40,347 nt of DNA from Sphingomonadales bacterium. GTDB taxonomy: Bacteria > Pseudomonadota > Alphaproteobacteria > Sphingomonadales > Sphingomonadaceae. The DNA lies in the NCBI GenBank assembly GCA_004173185.1, contig SEFZ01000038.1, forward strand, positions 1 through 40,347, written 5' to 3'. Below, piece by piece: positions 1 to 7,087 of the stretch. Position 1 is the first letter of the stretch, and each line of letters begins with the position of its first letter. The position numbers and the translations under genes are program-made. Below the pieces are notes generated by a model that was given only the letters and a program-made list of their open reading frames with translations, did not search any database and had not been told where the DNA came from.

Positions 1-98
1 ACCCCAGCCGCCGCCATCATGGTCGTCGTCCGTCGCGTGGCGGCTTTTCCGGCGGTGGCGGATCGTTTGGCGGTGGCGGCGCTTCGGGGAGTTGGTGA
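1..98 (+). CDS. TPM-domain (YgcG-like) protein, C-terminal tail only
   Basis: The window opens inside a reading frame that ends with TGA at 96-98. The visible 31 residues are Arg/His-rich and then become a glycine-serine run ending in GGGGASGSW. This kind of tail is typical of YgcG-type TPM-domain membrane proteins, in which a periplasmic TPM domain is followed by a transmembrane segment and a Gly-rich end. The next gene also encodes a TPM-domain protein and begins two bases after this stop, which supports the call. The catalytic or binding part lies outside the window, so the identity is inferred from tail and neighbour only. Confidence 0.6.
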   Translation, partial: PSRRHHGRRPSRGGFSGGGGSFGGGGASGSW

Positions 99-100
99 AG

Positions 101-772
101 ATGTTGCTCAGCCAGGCTGATCATGACGCGGTGACCACAGCGGTCGCCAAGGCCGAACTCTCGAGCGATGGCGAAATCGTCACGGTCGTGGCGGGGCAGT
201 CCGATGCCTATCACGATGTCGCGCTGCATTGGGCGGTGCTGGCGATGCTGATCGCTCTGGCCTTGCTCGCCTGGCAGCCGGGGCTCGCCGAATGGCTGCA
301 TTCGCGCATCCTCAATAATTGGGCAGAGCATGTGCCGCCGGGCTGGTATCTTACGGTCGGGCTGGTGCTCGCCACCGCGACCTTCCTCGCGGTTCGCTTC
401 CTGCTCGCGATCGATGGCCTGCGCATGATGCTGACGCCAGGCGCGACCAAGACGCGGCGCGTGAAGCGCAAGGCGTTGCAACTGTTCCGCACCAGTGCCG
501 AGAAGCGCACCAAGGCCGCGACCGGCGTGCTGCTCTACCTCAGCCTTGCCGAGCATCGTGCCGAGATCATCGCCGACGAATCGATCCACTCGCGGGTTAC
601 GCCCGATGTGTGGGGCGCGGCGATGGCGGCGTTGCTGGTCAAGGTGAAGGCCGGGCATCCGGGCGAAGGCATGGCCGCAGCGGTGGAGCAGATCGGCATC
701 GTCCTCGCCGAGCATTTCCCGCGCAGCGAAGGCGATACCAACGAACTGCCGGACCGCCTGATCGAGCTATGA
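101..772 (+). CDS. TPM-domain membrane protein
   Basis: The predicted protein has 223 residues. A short N-terminal segment with SSDGEIVTVVAG matches the start of the TPM fold. Two hydrophobic stretches follow at about residues 45-62 and 85-105, and then a soluble part with the TPM features TGVLLYLSLAEHRAEIIAD and a conserved helical end. TPM proteins are membrane or periplasmic proteins of poorly defined role, some linked to photosystem or respiratory complex upkeep. Start choice: TTG at 92 and GTG at 95 are in frame, but GGGGAG at 86-91 sits nine bases before ATG 101, so ATG 101 is preferred. The gene overlaps the Nudix gene by four bases (ATGA), so the TPM pair and Nudix gene are probably one operon. 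Confidence 0.85.
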   Translation: MLLSQADHDAVTTAVAKAELSSDGEIVTVVAGQSDAYHDVALHWAVLAMLIALALLAWQPGLAEWLHSRILNNWAEHVPPGWYLTVGLVLATATFLAVRFLLAIDGLRMMLTPGATKTRRVKRKALQLFRTSAEKRTKAATGVLLYLSLAEHRAEIIADESIHSRVTPDVWGAAMAALLVKVKAGHPGEGMAAAVEQIGIVLAEHFPRSEGDTNELPDRLIEL

Positions 773-1287
773 GCGATGCAGTAGAAGTCGCGTGGCAGGG
801 CGAGTGGATCACTGCGCTGCGCCAGGGCAAATGGGAATATGTCTCGCGCGCTCGCGGGATCGGGGCGGTGGTCATCGTCGCGATCGAGGATGGGCATGTG
901 CTGCTGGTCGAGCAATATCGCGTGCCGCTGGGCCGCCGCTGCATCGAGCTGCCCGCCGGGCTGATCGGCGACGAAGCAGCGGGCGATACCCCGCTGGATG
1001 CCGCGCGCCGCGAACTGGCCGAAGAGACGGGCTATGCCTGTGAGCGGGTCGAGGAGCTCGGTTTCTTCCACGCGTCGCCCGGCATGGTCACCGAGGGTTT
1101 CACGTTGGTGCGGGCGCATGGCCTTACGCGGATCGGCGAAGGCGGCGGCGTGGATGGCGAGGACATCATCGTCCACCGCGTGAAACTGAGCGAGATACCG
1201 CAGTTCATCGCCGCCAAGCGCGCCGAGGGCGCGGCGGTGGACGTGAAGATATTGCTGCTGCTGGCGGAGACGATGCTCGCCGGTTAG
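769..1287 (+). CDS. Nudix hydrolase, ADP-ribose pyrophosphatase-like
   Basis: A 172-residue protein with a clear Nudix box: ELPAGLIGDE, then RRELAEETGY. The spacing between the first Gly and the REL-EE core is longer than in the minimal box, as in ADP-ribose pyrophosphatases of the NudF type. These enzymes cleave nucleoside diphosphates linked to another group, using divalent metal held by the REL-EE glutamates. Family features around it are VVIVAIEDGHVLLVEQYRVPLG before the box and FFHASPGMVTEGFTLV after it. The start ATG overlaps the stop of the TPM gene (ATGA). A much longer in-frame extension back to 319 runs antiframe through the TPM gene and is rejected. The exact substrate cannot be read from the sequence. 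Confidence 0.88.
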   Translation: MSDAVEVAWQGEWITALRQGKWEYVSRARGIGAVVIVAIEDGHVLLVEQYRVPLGRRCIELPAGLIGDEAAGDTPLDAARRELAEETGYACERVEELGFFHASPGMVTEGFTLVRAHGLTRIGEGGGVDGEDIIVHRVKLSEIPQFIAAKRAEGAAVDVKILLLLAETMLAG

Positions 1288-1302
1288 CGCGCCGCGGGGG
1301 CG

Positions 1303-1584
1303 TTACTTGAAATTATCCGCGTAGGTCTGAAGCTTCAGCTTGCGCTCGGGCGCGGGCACCACGTGATATGCGAGACCCTCGCGGTCCGCATAGGCCTTGG
1401 CCTCGTCGAGCGATGCGAAATCCAGCCGGACCTGATTCGTCGTGTCGCCGCCACCGGCCCAGCCCGTCAAAGGATCGGGTGCCTGCGCGCTGGTCGGCTC
1501 GATCTCGAGCAGCCAGTTGGTCGTGCCGGCGCGGCCGGACTGCATGGCGTTCTTGGGCTTCTGATAGATGCGAGCGGTCTTCAT
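1303..1584 (-). CDS. NADH dehydrogenase accessory subunit, NDUFS4-like (ETC complex I subunit)
   Basis: A 93-residue protein beginning MKTARIYQKPKNAMQSG and containing the GWAGGGDTTNQVRLDF and EAKAYADREGLAYHV blocks of the 18-kDa NDUFS4 family. In alphaproteobacteria this subunit is a peripheral part of complex I, near the NADH-binding arm, and is usually encoded away from the main nuo operon, as here. It lies nine bases downstream of hrpB on the same strand and has its own strong ribosome-binding site (GGGGGGAAT directly before ATG), so it may be cotranscribed with hrpB and well translated. Length matches the bacterial members of the family. Confidence 0.88.
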   Translation of the reverse strand: MKTARIYQKPKNAMQSGRAGTTNWLLEIEPTSAQAPDPLTGWAGGGDTTNQVRLDFASLDEAKAYADREGLAYHVVPAPERKLKLQTYADNFK

Positions 1585-1593
1585 ATTCCCCCC

Positions 1594-4026
1594 TTAGCGC
1601 GAGCCGCTGCGCCTTGCATCCGCATTTTTGGTGCGCAGCGTCGCGGCGGCGGATGCTGGGTCGTCGGGCCAGGGATGGCGCGGATAGCGCCCGCGCATTT
1701 CCTTGGCGACCGCCGCCCAGCTGCCCGCCCAGAAGCCGGGCAGATCGCGCGTCGTCTGAATCGGGCGGCCCGCGGGCGAGGTAAGGCTGAGCACCAGCGG
1801 CGTGCTCCCCACCATCGGATGCGTCGCCAGCCCGAACAATGCCTGCGGGCGAAGCTCCACCGTCGGCCCGGCCTCGGCGGCATAATCGATGGCGTGGCTG
1901 GAGCCTGCGGGCGATTCGAAGCGGGCAGGGGCCGTCTTGTCGATCGCGCGCATCGCATCCCAGCCCGCAAGGTTCTGCAGCGCTTCGGTGAGTGCGCCCG
2001 GCTCGATCGCATCCAGCCGACGCTTGCCGGCCAATACGCCCGGCAGCCAATCGTCGAGCGTTGCGAGCAGGGCTTCGTCGCTGAGCGCCTCGACCCCAGC
2101 ATAGGCAGCGCGGGTGCGCAGCGTATCCGCGCCGCCCGACCATGGCAGCAATTCCAGGCCATGCGTCCGCACGCCTTCGAGCAACGCGGCCTCGATCTCG
2201 TCGCTGCTCGCATTCGAATCGGGGCCGGACGAAAGCCGGATCGACCCCAGCCGCCGTTCGCGCAGCGCTTCGATGCGTCCGGTGGCGGAATCGAAGCGCA
2301 CGCTGCGCTTGGTCTCGATCCGCTCGGCAAACAGCGCCTCGACCGTCGCGGGATCGATCTGCGCTGCCGAAAGGATGCGCGCGCCCGAAGCCATGCCCTG
2401 CGTCTCCGCCACCGCCAGCCATTCGGCCCGCGCGAGCGGGGAAGTGGGGTCTAGCTTGAAGCCGCGCCCACCCGCCGAAGCCCAGGTCTCACCCGATGCG
2501 TCCCGGCGCTTGGCGATACGATCGGGGAAAGCGAGCGCGACGCAGGTGGCAACATCGCCCTCGCCATTGCCCGATACCAATTTGGCCCAGCGCTCCGCCA
2601 GCCGCCGCGAACCTTCGGCGCGGGGCCCGCGCTCATTCCGCCAGCGCCGCAGCCTTAGCTCCAGATCGGCATCATTGCCGCCCAGCCCGCGCTCGCCGAG
2701 CAGCACTGCGATCTGCGCGGCGGTATGCGCCAGCCCCATTTCGCCTGCGCGCACCAGCATATGGCCGAGGCGCGGGGGCAGCGGCAGGCGGGCAATCGTC
2801 TTGCCATGTGCGGTCGGCCGGCCATCCGCGTCGATCCCTTCCAGCGCCCTCAGCCGGGCCCGCGCTTCCGAAATCGCCGCGTCGGGCGGTGGATCGAGCC
2901 ACGCCAGTTCGCGCGGATCGCTCACCCCCCACAGCCCGCAATCGAGCGTCAGCGCCGAGAGATCGGCCTCCAATATCTCGGGCGGATCGAAGCGCGGCAG
3001 CCCGGCGGTCGCGGCTTCCTCCCACAAGCGATAGGCGACCCCCGGCCCCTGTCGCGCCGCGCGGCCCGCCCGCTGCGTGGCGGAGGCCTGGCTCGCCCGC
3101 TCGGTCACCAGCCGCGTCATCCCGGCCGCCCGATCGTAACGCGGGCGGCGCGCGAGGCCCGAATCGACCACCACGCGAATCCCGTCGAGCGTCAGCGAAG
3201 TTTCGGCAATCGACGTGGCGAGCACCAGCTTGCGTCGCCCCTCCGGATCTGGGCCGATCGCGGCGCGCTGCGCGGCGGGGTCCATGGAGCCATGCAGCCG
3301 GTGGAGGACTATGCTTGCCATATTCTCCAGCCGGTCCGCCGTCCGCTCGATCTCGGCAACGCCTGGCAGAAAGGCGAGCACGCCGCCTTCGGCTTCGCGC
3401 AGCGCGGTGCGCACCGCCGCTGCCATCGAATCTTCGATCCGCGCTTCCGCCGCGCGGCCGATATGGCGCAGTTCGAGCGGATAGCTCCGCCCCTCGCTCT
3501 CGATCACGGGAGCATTCCCCATCAGCCCCGAGAATCGCGAGCCATCCAGGGTTGCCGACATCGCCACCAGCCGCAGATCGGGGCGCAGCGCGCTCTGCGC
3601 ATCCAATGCCAGCGCCAGCCCGAAATCCGAATCGAGGCTGCGCTCATGCACTTCGTCGAACAACACTGCCGATACGCCGGCCAGTTCGGGATCGCTCTGG
3701 ATACGATTGACGAAAATCCCCTCGGTAATCACCGTCACGCGCGTCGCCGCCGACCGTTTCGAATCGAGCCGCGTTGCATAACCGAAAGTCTTGCCGACCG
3801 ATTCGCCCGCCAACGAGGCCATCCGCTCGCCCGCCGCCCGCGCCGCCAGCCTGCGCGGCGACAGCAGCAAGATCTCGCCGGTGCACCAATCCTCGCTCAG
3901 CAGTGCCGGCGCGACCGCCGTCGTCTTGCCCGCACCCGGCGGCGCCACCAGCACGGCGTTGCTCCCGCCCCGCAACGCGGCAAGCAATTCCGGCAAAACA
4001 TCGTGGATCGGCAGCTTCTCACGCAT
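1594..4026 (-). CDS. hrpB: ATP-dependent RNA helicase HrpB
   Basis: An 810-residue DExH helicase. The Walker A motif APPGAGKT is at residues 28-35, LLLSPRRLAARA (motif Ia) follows, and the DEVH box is at about 124-127. SATLDG is motif III, and ATSIAETSLTLDG and QRAGRAARQGPG are the motifs V and VI typical of the DEAH/HrpA-HrpB group. The C-terminal 300 residues form the HrpB-specific region. Length is normal for HrpB. HrpB is a putative RNA helicase whose precise substrate is not settled; some relatives affect virulence or mRNA processing. The gene is divergent from the small acidic-protein gene (59-base gap) and is followed by the NDUFS4-like gene. Three long plus-strand frames across it are shadows of its codon bias. 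Confidence 0.93.
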   Translation of the reverse strand: MREKLPIHDVLPELLAALRGGSNAVLVAPPGAGKTTAVAPALLSEDWCTGEILLLSPRRLAARAAGERMASLAGESVGKTFGYATRLDSKRSAATRVTVITEGIFVNRIQSDPELAGVSAVLFDEVHERSLDSDFGLALALDAQSALRPDLRLVAMSATLDGSRFSGLMGNAPVIESEGRSYPLELRHIGRAAEARIEDSMAAAVRTALREAEGGVLAFLPGVAEIERTADRLENMASIVLHRLHGSMDPAAQRAAIGPDPEGRRKLVLATSIAETSLTLDGIRVVVDSGLARRPRYDRAAGMTRLVTERASQASATQRAGRAARQGPGVAYRLWEEAATAGLPRFDPPEILEADLSALTLDCGLWGVSDPRELAWLDPPPDAAISEARARLRALEGIDADGRPTAHGKTIARLPLPPRLGHMLVRAGEMGLAHTAAQIAVLLGERGLGGNDADLELRLRRWRNERGPRAEGSRRLAERWAKLVSGNGEGDVATCVALAFPDRIAKRRDASGETWASAGGRGFKLDPTSPLARAEWLAVAETQGMASGARILSAAQIDPATVEALFAERIETKRSVRFDSATGRIEALRERRLGSIRLSSGPDSNASSDEIEAALLEGVRTHGLELLPWSGGADTLRTRAAYAGVEALSDEALLATLDDWLPGVLAGKRRLDAIEPGALTEALQNLAGWDAMRAIDKTAPARFESPAGSSHAIDYAAEAGPTVELRPQALFGLATHPMVGSTPLVLSLTSPAGRPIQTTRDLPGFWAGSWAAVAKEMRGRYPRHPWPDDPASAAATLRTKNADARRSGSR

Positions 4027-4085
4027 CAGGCTGCAACCAATTTAGGAAAGCCGGGTTGGGCGCAAGCACGCGAAGGAGAGAGACG

Positions 4086-4301
4086 ATGGCCCGCACCCTG
4101 TCCCAATTCACGATCACTCCCGATGGCAATGGCGATTACGTCCTCAGCCTTGAGGACGATGACGGCGAGACGCTCGATTTCACCGCGAGCTATGAACAGC
4201 TCGATCTGATCACCGAAGCGATCGAGGAAGTGCTCGATACCGATGAGGAAGATGCCCTCGGTGTCGACGATGACGAGGACGAGATGACGCCCGAGGAGTG
4301 A
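4086..4301 (+). CDS. Small acidic protein of unknown function
   Basis: A 71-residue protein that I do not recognise as a named family. It starts MARTLSQFTITPDGNGDYVLSLEDDDGETLDF and ends in a strongly acidic run of Asp and Glu (residues about 48-71). The ribosome-binding site AAGGAG at 4073-4078 is seven bases from the ATG, which fixes the start and argues for real translation. It has no signal peptide and no membrane segment. The gene stands alone between two minus-strand units and ends one base before the stop of the convergent 63-residue membrane protein. The acidic tail suggests binding of a basic partner or a divalent ion, but that is only inference. Confidence 0.75.
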   Translation: MARTLSQFTITPDGNGDYVLSLEDDDGETLDFTASYEQLDLITEAIEEVLDTDEEDALGVDDDEDEMTPEE

Positions 4302-4302
4302 G

Positions 4303-4494
4303 TTAGAGCGCCCGGATCACGTCAAAGCCGCCGGGCCAGATCGCATCCTCGATCGTATCGCCGAGCATCGCCACCACAGCGAGCGCGAAGGCGATGATGA
4401 ACAGATCGAGGATCGCGACGCCCATCCAGACGAGATAGGGGTGGAACGGCCCGATCCGATCGAGACCATCCGGCAAGGGCTTGCGCGCGGACAT
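4303..4494 (-). CDS. Small single-span membrane protein
   Basis: A 63-residue protein with a polar, proline-containing start (MSARKPLPDGLDRIGPFHPY) and one long hydrophobic segment (about residues 21-45). A short acidic tail follows (DTIEDAIWPGG). It is not a family I can name. Its ATG overlaps the TAA stop of the polyprenyl synthase gene by one base (TAATG), so translation is very likely coupled to that enzyme. This points to a membrane-associated role connected with isoprenoid or quinone synthesis, although coupling alone does not prove function. It converges closely with the acidic protein gene on the other strand. Confidence 0.7.
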   Translation of the reverse strand: MSARKPLPDGLDRIGPFHPYLVWMGVAILDLFIIAFALAVVAMLGDTIEDAIWPGGFDVIRAL

Positions 4495-5507
4495 TAAAAG
4501 GCCCGCGCCACGGCGAACTCGACGGCCTCGACCATCGCGTCCTTGGCCGCGCCGCTGGCGAAGCCGCCCAATGCGTCGATCGCGCGCTGGCCATAATGGC
4601 GCGCGCGGGCGAGCGTGTCGTCCACTGCGCGGCTCGATTGGACCAGACGCTTGGCTTCGGCGAAATCGGCGTCGGAGACTCGAAGCCCCGAAATCGCATC
4701 CTTCCAGAAGGCCCGCGCAGTCTCATCGCCGCGTGCGTAAGCCAGGATGACCGGGAGCGTCATCTTGCCTTCGCGGAAATCGTCGCCCGCATCCTTGCCC
4801 ATCGTCCCTGCGTCCGAGACGTAATCGATCGCATCGTCGACGAGCTGGAATGCGATGCCGAGGTTGCGGCCGTACGCATCGAGCGCCGCCTCATCGCCTT
4901 CACCGCGCTCGGCCACCACTGCCGCGATCCGGCAGGCGGCGGCGAACAAGGCTGCGGTCTTGGCGCCGATAATGTCGAGATAGCGCTCTTCGCTCACGTC
5001 GAGTCGGCGCACGGCGGTAAGCTGGTTGACCTCGCCCTCGGCGATCACCGCCGATGCGTTGCTCAGGATCTTGAGCACCTTGAGGCTGCCATCCTCGACC
5101 ATCAGCTCGAAGCTGCGCGAGAACAGGAAATCGCCGACCAGCACGCTCGCCGGATTGCCCCAGATGATGTTCGCGGTGCGCTTGCCCCGGCGCAGATCGG
5201 ACGAATCGACTACATCATCGTGCAGCAATGTCGCGGTGTGGATGAACTCGACACTCGCGGCGAGCCGGTGATGCCGGTTGCCCGAATAGCCGAGCAGCTG
5301 CGCGCTCGCGAGGGTGAGCATCGGCCGCATCCGCTTGCCGCCGCCGGCGATCAGATGACCTGCCAGCTCGGGGATCAGCGGAATGCTCGATTGCATGCGG
5401 TCGAGGATGACCGCGTTCACGAGATGGAGATCATGGGCGACCAGCGCCAGCATTGGATCGAGCGAAGGCTGGGGGTTGCCTCCGAGGCGGTGTATCGTCG
5501 CGCTCAT
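4494..5507 (-). CDS. ispB: Long-chain polyprenyl diphosphate synthase (octaprenyl/decaprenyl type)
   Basis: A 337-residue trans-isoprenyl diphosphate synthase. The first aspartate-rich motif is in LLHDDVVDSSDLRRG and the second in FQLVDDAIDY, both needed to bind the allylic diphosphate through magnesium. GGGKRMRPML and GDFLFSRSFELM are other family blocks. These enzymes condense isopentenyl units to make the side chain of ubiquinone; sphingomonads generally use Q10, so decaprenyl diphosphate is the likely product, but chain length cannot be read safely here. Start: MSATIHRLGG is preferred over an in-frame ATG 29 codons upstream, which would run into the divergent chorismate mutase promoter region. 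The stop overlaps the start of a small membrane protein. Confidence 0.92.
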   Translation of the reverse strand: MSATIHRLGGNPQPSLDPMLALVAHDLHLVNAVILDRMQSSIPLIPELAGHLIAGGGKRMRPMLTLASAQLLGYSGNRHHRLAASVEFIHTATLLHDDVVDSSDLRRGKRTANIIWGNPASVLVGDFLFSRSFELMVEDGSLKVLKILSNASAVIAEGEVNQLTAVRRLDVSEERYLDIIGAKTAALFAAACRIAAVVAERGEGDEAALDAYGRNLGIAFQLVDDAIDYVSDAGTMGKDAGDDFREGKMTLPVILAYARGDETARAFWKDAISGLRVSDADFAEAKRLVQSSRAVDDTLARARHYGQRAIDALGGFASGAAKDAMVEAVEFAVARAF

Positions 5508-5579
5508 ATGGGCGCTCTGGCGTGGGAAGCCGGTAAAGGCAAGGCTTGCTTGGCGCGAATGGGTACGCAAAGAGAGCAT

Positions 5580-5864
5580 ATGTCCGACGAGCAACTAGTC
5601 CGCTTCCGCCAGAGCATCGATAATATCGATGCGGCGCTGGTCCATATGCTCGCAGAGCGCTTCAAGGTGACGCAGGCGGTGGGCGCTTATAAGGCCACGC
5701 ACGGGCTTCCTCCCGCCGATCCGGGCCGCGAGGAAGCGCAGATCGCGCGGCTGCGGGCGCTGGCCAAGGGCGCCGATCTCGATCCCGAATTTTCCGAGAA
5801 ATTCCTGCGCTTCATCATCGATGAAGTGATCCGGCATCATCAGCAGGCGCGCGACAAGGTATAG
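5580..5864 (+). CDS. Chorismate mutase, AroQ class
   Basis: A 94-residue all-helical chorismate mutase. It shows the AroQ pattern RQSIDNIDAALVHMLAERFKVTQAVGAYKA, with an Arg at the start of helix 1 and the RF-V-YK core, followed by a C-terminal helix in which FIIDEVIRHHQ lies. The enzyme converts chorismate to prephenate on the route to phenylalanine and tyrosine. It is a single-domain protein: the matching prephenate dehydratase is a separate gene at 19524-20414, unlike the fused P-protein of enterobacteria. ATG 5580 is 72 bases from the divergent ispB start. A long frame running in from 4596 is a shadow across ispB. Confidence 0.9.
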   Translation: MSDEQLVRFRQSIDNIDAALVHMLAERFKVTQAVGAYKATHGLPPADPGREEAQIARLRALAKGADLDPEFSEKFLRFIIDEVIRHHQQARDKV

Positions 5865-5959
5865 CGGGAACCCGTTGCCGTTCCCACCGTTCGGCCTGAA
5901 CTTGTCGAAGGCTTTTCTCGATCGCCAGGCCGCCGTTCGACAAGTTCAGGGCAATCGGA
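5865..5959. repeat. Intergenic region with two inverted repeats
   Basis: Two separate inverted repeats lie between the chorismate mutase stop and the GH130 gene. The first has arms GGGAAC (5866-5871) and GTTCCC (5880-5885) with eight bases between, directly after the stop, and may end the upstream transcript. The second has perfect 15-base arms CCTGAACTTGTCGAA (5895-5909) and TTCGACAAGTTCAGG (5936-5950), with a 26-base loop. Sequences close to TTCGACAAG-TCAGG occur as dispersed intergenic repeats in many sphingomonads and other Proteobacteria. There is no U-run after either stem, so they are not classical terminators. Confidence 0.7.
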
Positions 5960-7087
5960 GTGGGGACCAGATTGAGCGACGATTATCTGATCTTCCGCCC
6001 CGACGATGTCGATCTGGCGCGCTCGCCGCTGCGGCGCGGGGTGTCCGAGCCGACCTATGTGCTCGGTGCGTTCAATCCCGGGTTGGCGCGGCTGTCGAAC
6101 GGCAATCTGCTGCTGATGGTCCGCGTGGCCGAAGCTTTGCGGGAGCCGGTGGACGGCGATTCGGCCCGCGCGATTCGCTGGACGCCGCAAGGCTATGTTC
6201 TCGATCGCCATGCGCTGGCGAGCCTCGAAATGGGCGACCCCCGCCAGTTCGCGCTAAAGGATCGCAATCCCCGACTGCTCGGGCTCACCTCTCTGTCATG
6301 GCTGCTGCCCGTCGAGATCAGCGGCGATGGGCGCGAGATCGTGAAAATCCATTACGACAAGGCCATCGAGCCGAGCGCGAGCTATATGGATTATGGCGTC
6401 GAGGATGCCCGGATCAGTCTGGTCGGCGGCAGCTGGTGGATGACCGTCTGCGGGGTCTCCGCCGAGCGGCACTGCACCGCGATGTACCATTCGGTGAATG
6501 GCCTCGATTATAAATTGCTCGGCGTGGTCCTCGATCACCAGAATAAGGACATGCTGCTGTTCGAAGGCAAGGTCGGCGGCAAGTTCATGGCGCTCACCCG
6601 GCCGCTCGGCGAGGTCTATTTCGCCTATCCGCAAGACAGCGAATGGCTCGGCGGCCCTTCGATCAACATGGCGCAATCACCGGATGGCCTCCATTGGAAG
6701 CCGCTCGACACCCCCGGCATCCGCGCGCGCAAGGGCACGACCAGCACCCAGCGAATCGGCGGCGGCAGCCAGCCTGTGCTTACGCCCGAGGGGTGGCTGA
6801 TGATCTATCACGGCGTCGAGAAACAAGGTGCGGTCGGCGTCTATCGCAGCTTCTGGGCGCTGCTCGACCGCGACGATCCCTCGAAAATCCTCCGGCTGGA
6901 GGACTGTACCCCGCTGATCGAGGCAAACCCGGCGCTGACTGCCGATATCGCGCACCAGATGTATCTGCCGACCCCTGTGGTCTTCACCACCGGGCTGGCG
7001 GACGGCGGCGATCATTATATCGTCGCGAGCGGCGAGGCCGACCTTGCCTGCCGCATCACCCATATCCCGAAGGAGCGGTTCGCGTGA
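5960..7087 (+). CDS. GH130-like glycoside phosphorylase/hydrolase (COG2152)
   Basis: A 375-residue five-bladed beta-propeller type protein. The motif GVEDARI (about residues 146-152) matches the GVEDPRI block of GH130, whose Asp is the proton donor in mannoside phosphorylases. Other family blocks are AFNPGLARLSNGNLLLMVRVAE near the start and RIGGGSQPVLTPEGWLMIYHGVE. Members cleave beta-mannosides, often by phosphorolysis; the Ala in place of Pro in the motif is a small deviation. GTG 5960 is given as start, but TTG 5972 has GGAG (5957-5960) eleven bases upstream and is equally possible. The stop overlaps the GH13 start (GTGA). Cytoplasmic, with no signal peptide. Substrate is unknown. Confidence 0.8.
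   Translation: MGTRLSDDYLIFRPDDVDLARSPLRRGVSEPTYVLGAFNPGLARLSNGNLLLMVRVAEALREPVDGDSARAIRWTPQGYVLDRHALASLEMGDPRQFALKDRNPRLLGLTSLSWLLPVEISGDGREIVKIHYDKAIEPSASYMDYGVEDARISLVGGSWWMTVCGVSAERHCTAMYHSVNGLDYKLLGVVLDHQNKDMLLFEGKVGGKFMALTRPLGEVYFAYPQDSEWLGGPSINMAQSPDGLHWKPLDTPGIRARKGTTSTQRIGGGSQPVLTPEGWLMIYHGVEKQGAVGVYRSFWALLDRDDPSKILRLEDCTPLIEANPALTADIAHQMYLPTPVVFTTGLADGGDHYIVASGEADLACRITHIPKERFA

Noticed and set aside
1363..4209. Three long plus-strand open frames (363, 404 and 494 residues) across hrpB
   Set aside because: They are antisense to a protein with full helicase motifs and consist of Arg/Ala/Pro-rich low-complexity sequence, as expected of GC-rich shadow frames.
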